This document shows, piece by piece, positions 47,317-56,397 of a stretch of 64,000 nt of DNA. The translations under genes and the position numbers were made by a program. The notes below the pieces were generated by a model. That model saw only the letters and a list, made by a program, of their open reading frames with translations. It was not told the origin of the DNA and ran no database searches. How positions within the stretch are numbered: position 1 is the first letter of the stretch; each line of letters opens with the position of its first letter. The stretch is from the NCBI GenBank assembly GCA_024234875.1, contig JACKNM010000002.1, forward strand, positions 1 to 64,000, written 5' to 3'. The stretch comes from Ectothiorhodospiraceae bacterium (GTDB taxonomy: Bacteria; Pseudomonadota; Gammaproteobacteria; HK1).

Positions 47317-48108
47317 ATGCAGACCACACTACCCACGCTGTTCATCTCCCACGGCTCACCGATGCACGCCATCGAGGCCGGCGCGCCGGGTCGGGCGTGG
47401 CAGGCGATGGCGCAGTCCCTGCCGCGCCCGCGGGCGGTCCTCATGGTCTCGGCGCACTGGGAGTCCGCGCTCGCGATGATCGGGGCGGCGGCCGCCCCGG
47501 AGACCATCCACGACTTCGGCGGCTTCCCGCCCGAGCTCTATCGCCTGCGCTACCCGGCCCCGGGCGCGCCTGAGGTGGCCAGGGAGATCGCCACGCGCCT
47601 CGAGCAGGCCGGCATCTGCGCCGGGCTGGACGGACTACGGGGGCTCGACCACGGGGCTTGGTGCCCCCTGCTCCACATGTACCCGCGCGCCGACGTGCCG
47701 GTGCTGCAGCTCTCGGTGCAGCCCGCGCTCGGCTCGGCGCACCATCTGGCCGTCGGTCGCGCGCTGACCGGGCTCGGCGATGCCGGAGTGCTGGTGATCG
47801 GCTCCGGCCATGCGACCCACAACCTGCGCGACTGGATGCGCGGGCCGCGTGACGCCGCTCCACTGCCCTACGCGCGTGCGTTCGCGCAGTGGATGCACGA
47901 CTGCCTGCTCCGCGGCGACGGCGAGTCGCTGGTCGACTGGCACCAGCGGGCGCCGTCGGCGCAGCGCGCCCACCCGAGCGACGAGCATTACCTGCCGTTG
48001 CTGGTCGCCTACGGCGCGGCGGGTCCGCGACCGCGCGCGACCCGCTTCGTCGACAGCTTCGACGGCCCGGCGCTGGCGATGGACGCCTACCGCTTCGACC
48101 CGCAATGA
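47317..48108 (+). CDS. DODA-type (class III) extradiol ring-cleavage dioxygenase
   Basis: A 263-residue member of the LigB/4,5-DOPA dioxygenase family (E. coli YgiD-like). Metal-binding histidines: His12 (FISHGSP), His47 (SAHWES) and a later one in HPSDEHYLPLLVAYG; LDHGAWCPL carries the catalytic histidine. The family opens catechol-type rings outside the two hydroxyls. It follows DoxX under a divergent LysR regulator and ends 22 bp from the convergent ABC ATPase gene. The natural substrate is unknown. Confidence 0.92.
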   Translation: MQTTLPTLFISHGSPMHAIEAGAPGRAWQAMAQSLPRPRAVLMVSAHWESALAMIGAAAAPETIHDFGGFPPELYRLRYPAPGAPEVAREIATRLEQAGICAGLDGLRGLDHGAWCPLLHMYPRADVPVLQLSVQPALGSAHHLAVGRALTGLGDAGVLVIGSGHATHNLRDWMRGPRDAAPLPYARAFAQWMHDCLLRGDGESLVDWHQRAPSAQRAHPSDEHYLPLLVAYGAAGPRPRATRFVDSFDGPALAMDAYRFDPQ

Positions 48109-48130
48109 GTCCCGGGGGGCGCGCGACGCC

Positions 48131-48871
48131 TCAGTGGCGGAGGATCTTGCTCACGAACTCGCGGCAGCGCTCGGTGCGTGGCGCATCGAAGATCTGCCCT
48201 GGAGGCCCGGTCTCCACCACCGCCCCGTCCGCCATCATCACCACGCGGTCGGAGACCTCACGCACGAAGGCCATCTCGTGCGAGACGATGAGCATGGTGA
48301 TGCCCTCGTTCGCCAGATCGCGGATGGCGTCGAGGACCTCGTTGACCATCTCCGGATCGAGGGCCGAGGTGACCTCGTCGAGGAGCAGGATCTCGGGTCC
48401 CAGCGCCAATGCCCGGGCCAGCGCCACTCGCTGCTGCTGACCGCCCGAGAGCTCGTCGGGATACGCGCCGAGCTTGTCGCCGAGCCCGACCCGGCGCAGC
48501 AGGGCCTCGCCGCGCGCCCGCGCCGACGCCTTCGGCTCGCGTCGGATCTTCACCGGGGTCACGGTCACGTTGTCGAGCGCGGTCATGTTCTGGAACAGAT
48601 TGAATTGCTGGAACACGATCGCGAGCCGCGCCCGCGCCGCCGTCAGCGCCTTGCGGTCGGCATAGTCGAGCCGGCTGCCGTCGAGCCACACCTCGCCCGC
48701 GCTCGGCGGCAACAGCCCGACGAGAACGCGCAGGAGCGTGCTCTTGCCCGAGCCCGAGGGGCCGATGATGCTGACCACCTCCCCCTTGTCGACGACGAGC
48801 GAGACGCCGTCGAGCACCTGACCACCGCTCGGGTACCGCGCGGACACGCCCCGCAGCTCAATCTGTGCCAT
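48131..48871 (-). CDS. Polar amino-acid ABC transporter, ATP-binding protein
   Basis: A 246-residue ABC ATPase of the GlnQ/HisP type. Walker A GPSGSGKST (residues 37-45), Q-loop QQFNLFQNMT, signature LSGGQQQR, Walker B ILLLDEVTSALDP, H-loop VSHEMAFVREV. It energises the importer encoded just upstream on the same strand: binding protein, two permeases, then this gene. The ATG at 48871 lies 24 bp after the second permease stop. Confidence 0.95.
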   Translation of the reverse strand: MAQIELRGVSARYPSGGQVLDGVSLVVDKGEVVSIIGPSGSGKSTLLRVLVGLLPPSAGEVWLDGSRLDYADRKALTAARARLAIVFQQFNLFQNMTALDNVTVTPVKIRREPKASARARGEALLRRVGLGDKLGAYPDELSGGQQQRVALARALALGPEILLLDEVTSALDPEMVNEVLDAIRDLANEGITMLIVSHEMAFVREVSDRVVMMADGAVVETGPPGQIFDAPRTERCREFVSKILRH

Positions 48872-48895
48872 CGACGGACTCCTCGTGTCTCGGGG

Positions 48896-49630
48896 TCAAG
48901 GCCCCACCACCGGCGGCGCCGCGAGCGGCTCGGCCGGGCTGGTGCGCCGAAACCGGTGCGCGAGCCGGCGCTCGATTCGCCACCCGACACGCGTCAGCGG
49001 ATAGGACAGCGCGAAATAGATCGCGAGGCAGGTGCCGAAAGCGAGAAAGGGTGACACCCCCACGTTGTTGAAGTACTTGCCGGCCTGCATCAGCTCGTAG
49101 ACCCCCACCTGGGACGCGAGCGAGGTCTCCTTGATGAACATGACGAAGTAGGAGAACGCCGGTGGGACGATCACCGTCCACGCCTGCGGCAGCACCACCA
49201 ACGCCACCGTGCGCAACCGGCCGAAGTTCATCACCGCCGCCGACTCCCACTGGTTGCGATGCACCGACTCGTAGCCGGCACGCACGATCTCGGCGATGAA
49301 CGCGGTGGCGGTCACCGTCACCGTGACGCAGGCGACCGCGAACAGCGGCATGTGCAGGCCGAGCGCGCGGGTCGTGAACAGCACCAGGAAGATGAGGACG
49401 AGGAACGGGATCCGGCGAAAGACCTCGACGTAGAGCACGATCAGGACCCGCAACGGCAGCAGCCATCGGCTCGGCCAGGTGCGCACGAGCACCAGCAGGT
49501 TGGCGAGCACGAACCCGACCCCGCAGCCGACCACCGCCATCGCCACCGTGGTGCCGGTGGCGCGCAACCACAGCAGCGCGTTCTGCCAGGTGAAGAAGAC
49601 CTCGAGCTGTCCGAGGAGTCCCTCCGGCAT
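48896..49630 (-). CDS. Polar amino-acid ABC transporter permease (second)
   Basis: A 244-residue inner-membrane permease of the HisM/GlnP type with about five helices. The EAA-like cytoplasmic loop is around NQWESAAVMNFGRLRTVALVVLPQA, split over residues 125-155. Its ATG shares one base with the stop of the first permease (TGATG), so the two are coupled and form the membrane heterodimer. The C terminus is a Pro/Ala/Arg-rich tail. Confidence 0.92.
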   Translation of the reverse strand: MPEGLLGQLEVFFTWQNALLWLRATGTTVAMAVVGCGVGFVLANLLVLVRTWPSRWLLPLRVLIVLYVEVFRRIPFLVLIFLVLFTTRALGLHMPLFAVACVTVTVTATAFIAEIVRAGYESVHRNQWESAAVMNFGRLRTVALVVLPQAWTVIVPPAFSYFVMFIKETSLASQVGVYELMQAGKYFNNVGVSPFLAFGTCLAIYFALSYPLTRVGWRIERRLAHRFRRTSPAEPLAAPPVVGP

Positions 49631-50304
49631 CAGAGCACCCTCGCGCGGACACGGAACGCGAGACGGCCGACCAGTGCCAGCACCACGCTCGCCACCACCG
49701 TCATCACCACGTAGATGGCCGCGGCCAGGCTGTAGATCTCGATGGTGCGAAAGGTCTCCGATGCGATGTTGAACGCGGTACCGGTCAGCTCCTCCACGCC
49801 GAAGATCGCGGCCAACGCAGAGCCGAGGATGAACACGATGTAGAGATTGGAGATCGGCGCGTAGAGCACCTTGGCGACGTGCGGCACGATCACGTACCGG
49901 ATCTTCTGCAACATCGAGAAGCCGAGCGTCTCCGCCGCCTCCATCTCGGCCACGCGTACCGACGCGACGCCACCACGGATGACATCGGTGAGAAAGGCAC
50001 CGGCGTTCAACACCAGGTTCACCAGCACGCAGACGTAGGGCGACCAGAGGATTCCGATCTCCGGGAGCCCGTAGAAGATGAAGAATGCGGTGACCAGGCT
50101 CGGCGTGTTGGTGAAGAACACCACGTAGGCGGAGATCGCGCGCCGCAGCCGGACCGACCCATAGAGCTGACCGACGGCGAGGAAGACCGCGACCACCAGC
50201 CCGGTCCAGAAGCCGATGAACGTGAGATGAAACGTGACCCACGCGCCCTGCAGCAGATCGGGCAGGTAACGCAGGGCGACTCCCCACTGGAACGTGTAGT
50301 CCAT
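49630..50304 (-). CDS. Polar amino-acid ABC transporter permease (first)
   Basis: A 224-residue permease of the HisM/GlnP type. Helices start at about residue 20, and the conserved loop VAEMEAAETLGFSMLQKIRYVI lies near residues 120-145. ATG 50304 (MDYTFQWG) is the natural start, 107 bp after the binding-protein stop. It pairs with the overlapping second permease. Confidence 0.92.
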   Translation of the reverse strand: MDYTFQWGVALRYLPDLLQGAWVTFHLTFIGFWTGLVVAVFLAVGQLYGSVRLRRAISAYVVFFTNTPSLVTAFFIFYGLPEIGILWSPYVCVLVNLVLNAGAFLTDVIRGGVASVRVAEMEAAETLGFSMLQKIRYVIVPHVAKVLYAPISNLYIVFILGSALAAIFGVEELTGTAFNIASETFRTIEIYSLAAAIYVVMTVVASVVLALVGRLAFRVRARVL

Positions 50305-50411
50305 GGTGCCTCGGGAGCAGCAGCGAGATGGCGGCTCGACACCGCGGCGAGGCCGCGATCGCGCCACCGACGAGCACGGCACGAGGCCGTGCCCGTCACG
50401 GGCGAGTCAGA

Positions 50412-51227
50412 TCACCAGTAAGGCTGCGGAACCACCTCGACCAGCGGTGCCGCGCCCCAGTGCTTCGCCCACAGCGTGTTGTGGGTGCCGGCGGTCTGGA
50501 TCTCGTAGATGACGGCGTTGAGGTAGTCGCGCAACGAGGTGTTGCCCTTCTTCACGCCGATCGCACAGTAGGCGGTGCGAATCACGTCGTCGATGATGAC
50601 CCACTTGACGTCGGTATGGCTGTCGGTGAACCGCTTGTGCCACTCCAGGTTGGCGACCATGCCGTCGGCGCGACCCTGGGCGATGGTGCGCACCATGTCG
50701 GAGCCCGAGTCGACGATGAGGACCTTCACGTTGGGCATGTTGTCCTTCATCCACTGCACCGGGTAGCACCCCCGGCAGCCGACCATGGTCAGGCCCTCGC
50801 GGTCGAGGTCCTTCCACGACTTGACCGCGCCGACCTTCTCGGTGGTGAGCACCGCGAGGTTCTCGGTGTACACCGGGAACGTGAAGTCGATGACCTTCAT
50901 GCGCTCGGAGTTGCGCGTCAGCGCGGCGAGCGAGAGATCGATGAGGTCGCTCGCGAGGCTCGGGACGCGTGCGTTGAACTCGGTGGCCACGAACTCCGGC
51001 TTGACGCCGAGCTTGTCCGCGATCATCCGGCCGAGATCGGCATCGTAGCCCTGCCACTCACCGGCTGCGTCCCGATAGCTGAGCGGCGGGATGTTGGGGT
51101 GGATACCGATGCGAACCGTTCCCGACGCGATGATCTCGTCGAGGGTCCGCGCGGTGGCCGGGCCCGAGGCGACGATGCCGAATGCCGCCACCAGCACGGC
51201 GAGCTTCGCGAGCAGACGTGTGAACAT
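50412..51227 (-). CDS. Amino-acid ABC transporter substrate-binding protein
   Basis: A 271-residue periplasmic binding protein (family 3 type). Signal peptide MFTRLLAKLAVLVAAFGIVA to about residue 26 (ATA-R). Mature motifs are VRIGIHPNIPPLSYRD and GYDADLGRMIADKLGV at the ligand cleft, and LIDLSLAALTRNSERM. An unusual CxxC (GCRGCYP, near residue 148) might form a disulfide. It is first gene of the importer. The ligand is probably a polar amino acid or opine, but this is not determined. Confidence 0.9.
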   Translation of the reverse strand: MFTRLLAKLAVLVAAFGIVASGPATARTLDEIIASGTVRIGIHPNIPPLSYRDAAGEWQGYDADLGRMIADKLGVKPEFVATEFNARVPSLASDLIDLSLAALTRNSERMKVIDFTFPVYTENLAVLTTEKVGAVKSWKDLDREGLTMVGCRGCYPVQWMKDNMPNVKVLIVDSGSDMVRTIAQGRADGMVANLEWHKRFTDSHTDVKWVIIDDVIRTAYCAIGVKKGNTSLRDYLNAVIYEIQTAGTHNTLWAKHWGAAPLVEVVPQPYW

Positions 51228-51368
51228 GTTCTCCCTCCGAGAATTGCTGCGCGCCTGGCAGGAGGCCGGGCGCGGGAAGTGTATTGGCGCGGAGGCGGCA
51301 CAACAACGGGCGCGAGAGGGGCGGCAGTGAGCGGGAGGCGGTGACCGCCGGCGCTGGCGACGGTCTCA

Positions 51369-51548
51369 GAGGGTGTATCTGAAATGATGGCCGTCGCGAG
51401 AGGGGTGCTGAGGGTGAGTGGCAAGGCGTGGGGGTGCACGTCGCGCGGGAGCATGGCCGGGCCATGTGACCGGGCGATGGGGGCCCCACAACGCAGCCAC
51501 GCGCACTCAGCGGACCTCGCAGCAGGTCGTCAGTTCGGATACACCCTC
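51369..51548. mobile_element. 180-bp MITE of IS5-like origin
   Basis: Terminal inverted repeats GAGGGTGTATCTGAAATGA (51369-51387) and, at the right end, the complement of GAGGGTGTATCCGAACTGA (51530-51548) match at 17 of 19 positions. TCA at 51366-51368 and 51549-51551 is a TNA-type target duplication. There is no open frame of note inside. The first bases GAGGGTGT are shared with the IS at 1661, although the inner repeat differs. The right target copy is the stop codon of the histidine kinase gene. Confidence 0.85.
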
Positions 51549-54197
51549 TCAGCCGGCGAGCGTCGAGGCGACGCCTTCCTGCACCACCCAGCGCGTGAGC
51601 TTGCGCTCGAGCTCGTCGTAGGTGTAGGGCTTCGCCATGTAGTCGTCCATGCCGGCGGCGAGGCAGCGCTTGCGGTCCCCGGGCATCGCGTTCGCGGTGA
51701 CCGCGACGATCGGCAGACGGGCGGCACGGGGGTCCGCCGCCTCGCGCGCGCGGACGAGACGACTTGCCTCGAAGCCGTCGAGCTCCGGCATCTGGCAGTC
51801 CATGAGCACGAGGTCGAGATGGCGCTCGGCGGCGCGCGCCACGGCCTCGACACCGTTGGTGGCGACGACCACCTCGCAGCCGAGCTGCTCGAGCATCGCC
51901 ACCCCGATCTCGCGGTTGACGGGGTGGTCCTCCGCCAGCAGCACGCGTGCGCGGACGCGCGCCGGACCCGAGCGCAGCGAGGGCCCCGAGCTGCCGGGCG
52001 CCTCGCCGCGTCCCAGCGCGCGCATGGCGAGACGCAGGAGCTCGTCGTGGTGCAGGGGCTTGCCGACGACGCCGGCGAGCCCTGCCTCACCCATCTCGAG
52101 TTGGGTGCCGAGCGCGGCGAGAAGCAGCACCGGGGCGCTGGCCGACAGGTCGCGACCGAGGCGGCCGGCCAGGCTGTCGTCGACGACGACGAGATCGACG
52201 CTGCCCACGAGCGCGTCGGCCTCGTCCGGGTCGGGAACGTGGGTGACCGTGGCGCCGGCGAACGTCAGGTAGTCGCTCACCAGGGCGCCGGTCGCGCCGC
52301 GCGGTGCGAGCAGGCGCACCCGCACTCCGCCGAGCGGCCTCGTCGCCGCCGGTGCGGGCGCCACGACCGGAAGTGACAGCCGGACGGCGAATCGTGAGCC
52401 GACGCCCTCGGCGCTCTCGAGCCCGATCTCACCACCCATCAGCTCGACCAGACGGCGGCTGATCGCAAGGCCCAGCCCGGTGCCGCCGAACCTTCGCGAG
52501 GTGGTGCCGTCGGCCTGACTGAAGGGTCGGAACAGGCGCGCCTGGGTCGGCGGGTCGATGCCGATCCCGGTGTCGAGCACCGCCAGCTCGAGGTCACAGG
52601 TGTCTCCACCCGGCGCGCCGCCGATCGGGCGCAGCTCCACCACCACCACGCCCTGGCGGGTGAACTTCACCGCGTTACCGAGCAGATTCGACAGAATCTG
52701 GCGCAGGCGACCGGCGTCGGCGCGCACCATCGCCGGCACCGCGCGGTCGACCCGGCACACGATCTCGAGTCCCTTGCCCTGGGCGGTGGCCGCGAACAGC
52801 TCGGTCACCTCCTCGGCGAGCCGGCGAGGGTCGAGCTCCGACTCGTCCAGCTCCAGCTTGCCGGCCTCGATCTTCGAGAAGTCGAGGACGTCGTTCAGGA
52901 TCGTGAGCAGGGCGGTCCCGGATTGGCGGACGTTCTCGGCGAATCGTCGTTGGCGCTCGTCGAGGCCACTGCGCAGCAGGAGCTCGACCATGCCCAGCAC
53001 CCCGTTCATCGGGGTGCGAATCTCGTGGCTCATGTTGGCCAGGAACTCGGACTTGGCCCGATTGGCGGCCTCCGCCGCGCGCATCGCCTCGCGCAGCCGC
53101 TCCTCGGCCTGCTTGCGCTCGGTGATGTCACGCGAGATGCCGACCAGGCCGGCGACGCGGCCGTCGGTGTCGTGGATCGGCGCCTTGATGATCTCGCACC
53201 AGTGACCTCGGAGATTGGCGCGGCGCTCGAACCGAAGTGGCTCGGCCGACGACATCACGCGGCGGTCCTCGGCCTCGACCAGCGAAGCCTCCGTCGCCGG
53301 GCGGAACTCGCGGGCGGTGCGCCCCAGGATCTGCGCGCGATCCATCCCGTGGGCCAGCTCCTCGCTGCGATTGACGGCGATGTAGCGACCTTCCAGGTCC
53401 TTCAACCACGCGCGGTCGGGCAACCCGTCCAGAAGCGAGCGCAGGTTGCCCTCGGACGCACGCAACGCGGCCTCGCTGCGCTTGAGCTCCGTCAGGTCGG
53501 TGATGCTGCCGACGAGGACCCGGCGCCCGTCCGGCATCACGAAGCTCGCCTTGCGGGTGAGGATCGAGTGCTGCACACCGGCGGCATCGGTCAGCACCTC
53601 CTCGTTGTCGACCAGGCGGTCGGTGGCGAACACCTCCGCATCCTTCGCCCAGGAGACCGCCGCTTCCTCTGCCGGCACGAAGTCGTAGTCGCTGTTGCCG
53701 AGAAGCGCCTCGCGCGGATGCCCCATGAACGCGCACATCGCGTCGTTGACGAGGATCCAGCGGTGCTGCTCGTCCTTGACGAATACCGGGTCTGGAATCG
53801 CGTTGAGGATGGCCTCGAGGAAACCGTGGCTCTGCGCGATGTCGGTGCCTGGCGTCGGCTCCGGTGGTGGGGCCGGGTCCGCGTTCGCGCGGCCCGCGGA
53901 CCACGCGCGTTCCACACCTGACACCGCGAGGGTGGCACCGAGGGCGAGGACGACGAGCAGACCGACCAGGGGCGCGCTCGTCGGCGCGGCCACGCCCACA
54001 CCGTCGGCGCGCGTCGTCGACGCCCCGGCATCGACTGCGGGGACCACGACCGGCTGCGGCACTGCCGACGCCTCGCGCACCGTGCGCTCGACCATGCGAT
54101 CGACGAACAGGGTTCCCATGATGGTGAGCGCGGCGGCGACGGCGACCAGCGCGACCACTCGGATGCCCCGATGCGTGTTCCTGTGCTCCTCGAACAT
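51549..54197 (-). CDS. Hybrid sensor histidine kinase
   Basis: An 882-residue membrane-bound hybrid kinase. Two transmembrane helices (near residues 12-32 and 72-95) flank a short periplasmic loop. Then come two PAS domains (about 120-245 and 250-370), the dimerisation helix with phospho-acceptor His in NMSHEIRTPMNG, the ATPase domain (DTGIGID, RRFGGTGLGLAI), a degenerate receiver-like region (VVVDDSLAG, GKPLHH), and a C-terminal receiver with Asp in LVLMDCQMPELDGF and Lys in MAKPY. ATG 54197 (MFEEHRN) follows GGGGA. The stop TGA lies in the target duplication of the adjacent MITE. No separate response regulator is nearby. Confidence 0.93.
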   Translation of the reverse strand: MFEEHRNTHRGIRVVALVAVAAALTIMGTLFVDRMVERTVREASAVPQPVVVPAVDAGASTTRADGVGVAAPTSAPLVGLLVVLALGATLAVSGVERAWSAGRANADPAPPPEPTPGTDIAQSHGFLEAILNAIPDPVFVKDEQHRWILVNDAMCAFMGHPREALLGNSDYDFVPAEEAAVSWAKDAEVFATDRLVDNEEVLTDAAGVQHSILTRKASFVMPDGRRVLVGSITDLTELKRSEAALRASEGNLRSLLDGLPDRAWLKDLEGRYIAVNRSEELAHGMDRAQILGRTAREFRPATEASLVEAEDRRVMSSAEPLRFERRANLRGHWCEIIKAPIHDTDGRVAGLVGISRDITERKQAEERLREAMRAAEAANRAKSEFLANMSHEIRTPMNGVLGMVELLLRSGLDERQRRFAENVRQSGTALLTILNDVLDFSKIEAGKLELDESELDPRRLAEEVTELFAATAQGKGLEIVCRVDRAVPAMVRADAGRLRQILSNLLGNAVKFTRQGVVVVELRPIGGAPGGDTCDLELAVLDTGIGIDPPTQARLFRPFSQADGTTSRRFGGTGLGLAISRRLVELMGGEIGLESAEGVGSRFAVRLSLPVVAPAPAATRPLGGVRVRLLAPRGATGALVSDYLTFAGATVTHVPDPDEADALVGSVDLVVVDDSLAGRLGRDLSASAPVLLLAALGTQLEMGEAGLAGVVGKPLHHDELLRLAMRALGRGEAPGSSGPSLRSGPARVRARVLLAEDHPVNREIGVAMLEQLGCEVVVATNGVEAVARAAERHLDLVLMDCQMPELDGFEASRLVRAREAADPRAARLPIVAVTANAMPGDRKRCLAAGMDDYMAKPYTYDELERKLTRWVVQEGVASTLAG

Positions 54198-54407
54198 TCC
54201 CCGACCGCCCGCGATGAAACCGGCGCCGCGCAGCGAGTGCACCGATTCCCGGTCCTGTCGGAGCGCGTCTGCTCGCCGTCCCCGTTTAGCGTCGTCGGGG
54301 CGCGCTGCTTGAACCTCGCGCGCGGCCGGCGGGGCCCGAGGTGTGACCGATGACCGGTGCGTTCACGATCCGCCGACGCGGCGTGCGGCGCAGGTCACTC
54401 GCGGGCA

Positions 54408-55559
54408 TCAGGCGCCGGCGTACACGGCGCGCTCGAATCGATCGAGGAGGTCCAGCACGGTGGGGTCGCAGAAGGGGAGGATCTGGGTGAACAGCGCTCC
54501 CGCCACCGCGCGCTCGCGATCGACCCAGAAGTAGCTGTTGTAGATCCCGGCCCAGGCGAGGCTCCCGGCCGCGCGACCACCGACCACGGCCCGGGGGTTG
54601 ATGAGGAAGCCGAGTCCCCATCCCGGATCCGTCCCGGCGAAGAGCGCGACCGAGTTCGAGCGCTCGGGCTCGAAGGTCTGCATCTGCCCGGCCACGAGCG
54701 TACCGATCTGGTTCTTCCCCATCTCGGCCCAGAGGCGCTCGCCGAGAAGCCCGGTACCGAAGGTCGGGTCCAGCAGCGCGAGCAGGAACGCACCGTAGTC
54801 GACCGCGGTCGAGAACAGGCCGCCCCCGCCGCTGTCGAAATTGCGTGGTGGCAGCGATGCCGGGTCGAGACGCTCGAGACCACCGTCGGCGCGACGGCGG
54901 GCGAGGCCGGCCAGGCGCACCGGCTCGGCCGGCGGATCGAACGCGGTATCCAGCATGCCGAGGGGCTCGAGGACGGCGTCGCGCAACACTGCCGCCAGCG
55001 GGCGACCGGTGGCCGCCTCGATCGCGAACCCGACCCAGTCGGTGCCAGTGCCGTAGGCCCACTGCTCGCCGGGGTCGAACATCAGTGGGGCGCTGGTGCG
55101 CACGTCGCGGCCGGCGATCGGCGTGTCGTCCGGCCGCCGCCGGCGATACTCGAGCAGCTTCTCGTTCCAGGTGGTGTAGGCGAGGCCGGAGGTGTGCGTC
55201 AGCAGGTGCCGGAGCGTGATCGGGCGACGGGCCGGGCGCAAGGTCGGCGTGCCGTCGCCGCCATAGCCGTCGAGCACCGGCGCATCACGCAGCGCCGGGA
55301 GCACCGTCTCGATCGGAGCGTCCAGCTCGATCCGACCCTGGTCGACGAGCTGGAGCGCGGCGAGCGAGGTGATCGGCTTGGTCATGGAGGCGATGCGGAA
55401 CACGGTGTCGGCCCGCATCGGTGACGACCGCTCCAGATCGCGCCAGCCACCGGCGACCACCCGCGGGCTCTCGCCGGCCCGGACCCACACCCCGACCGCA
55501 CCGGCGATCGCCCCGCGCTCCACCGCCGACTGGATCAGCTCCGCGACCGCCTGCGTCAT
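54408..55559 (-). CDS. Serine hydrolase of the beta-lactamase (class C/EstB) family
   Basis: A 383-residue serine hydrolase. The nucleophile motif is SMTK (Ser58-Lys61, FRIASMTKPITSLAA); the second motif tyrosine is in WAYGTGTDW (near 170); the third is WAGIYNSYFWVD (WxG, in place of the KTG of true beta-lactamases). That third motif and the absence of a signal peptide point to an EstB-like esterase or amidase acting in the cytoplasm. The gene precedes an enoyl-CoA hydratase on the same strand only from the other side: it lies downstream of it, 91 bp away. Confidence 0.9.
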   Translation of the reverse strand: MTQAVAELIQSAVERGAIAGAVGVWVRAGESPRVVAGGWRDLERSSPMRADTVFRIASMTKPITSLAALQLVDQGRIELDAPIETVLPALRDAPVLDGYGGDGTPTLRPARRPITLRHLLTHTSGLAYTTWNEKLLEYRRRRPDDTPIAGRDVRTSAPLMFDPGEQWAYGTGTDWVGFAIEAATGRPLAAVLRDAVLEPLGMLDTAFDPPAEPVRLAGLARRRADGGLERLDPASLPPRNFDSGGGGLFSTAVDYGAFLLALLDPTFGTGLLGERLWAEMGKNQIGTLVAGQMQTFEPERSNSVALFAGTDPGWGLGFLINPRAVVGGRAAGSLAWAGIYNSYFWVDRERAVAGALFTQILPFCDPTVLDLLDRFERAVYAGA

Positions 55560-55650
55560 CTCGATGCCTCCCGTCCTCGCGCCCGCCCGCGAGCGCCGCA
55601 GTCTACACGCGCCCGCCGACCTGACCCGACGGTACGAGCCCGCCGCACCG

Positions 55651-56397
55651 CTACTTCCCCTCGAAGCGCGGCGCGCGCTTCTCGAAGAACGCGGCGCGAC
55701 CCTCGACCCAGTCCTCGCTCGCGTTGATCCGCTCGACCTGGGCGCGGGCGATGCCCGCGACCTCGGTCGGCCCCTTCGGGATCACCTCGGCGACGAAACG
55801 CTTCAGCATCCGCGACGGCAGCGGCGCGCACGCGGCGATGCGCGTGGCCCAGTCGAGCGCGGTGGCGTCCAGCGCGTCGGCGGCGACCACCCGGTTGACG
55901 TACCCGACCTCGTAGGCCCGCTGCGCGTCGATGGTCTCGCCGAGCAGGAGGAGCTCCATCGCCACCTTGTGGGGGATACGCGAGGCGAGCGTGGCGATCA
56001 GCCCGCCGGAGAACCCGACCTTGACCTCGGGATAGCTGAAGCGCGCGTCGTCGGCCGCGATCAGGATGTCGGCCATGGTCGTGAGCACCATGCCGCCACC
56101 GACACACCAGCCGCGCACCGCGGCGACGACCGGCTTGTCGACGGCGACCCCCACACCCGGTATCGCCCGGTAGAGGTCGTGCGGCACCGCCCGCAGATCG
56201 GCCCCGGCGGTGAAGGCGCGCTCGCCGGCGCCGCAGAGCACGGCCACCCGATGCGCATCGGTCGCCATGAATCGCCGCCACGCCGACTCGAGCCCGGCGA
56301 CGATGTCCGCGTCGAGCCGGTTCAGGCGCTCTCCCCGATTGATGGTGATCCGCGCCACCGCGCCGTCACCGGAATAGGTCACCGCATGCTCGCTCAT
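55651..56397 (-). CDS. Enoyl-CoA hydratase/isomerase family protein
   Basis: A 248-residue crotonase-fold protein. The oxyanion-hole segments are GERAFTAGADLRAV (near residue 60) and RGWCVGGGMVLTTMADILIA (near 98-117), followed by FSYPEVKVGFSGG. It should hydrate or isomerise an enoyl-CoA. The ATG overlaps the stop of the acyl-CoA synthetase gene (ATGA), so the two enzymes are coupled: activation of an acid to its CoA thioester, then hydration. Confidence 0.92.
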   Translation of the reverse strand: MSEHAVTYSGDGAVARITINRGERLNRLDADIVAGLESAWRRFMATDAHRVAVLCGAGERAFTAGADLRAVPHDLYRAIPGVGVAVDKPVVAAVRGWCVGGGMVLTTMADILIAADDARFSYPEVKVGFSGGLIATLASRIPHKVAMELLLLGETIDAQRAYEVGYVNRVVAADALDATALDWATRIAACAPLPSRMLKRFVAEVIPKGPTEVAGIARAQVERINASEDWVEGRAAFFEKRAPRFEGK

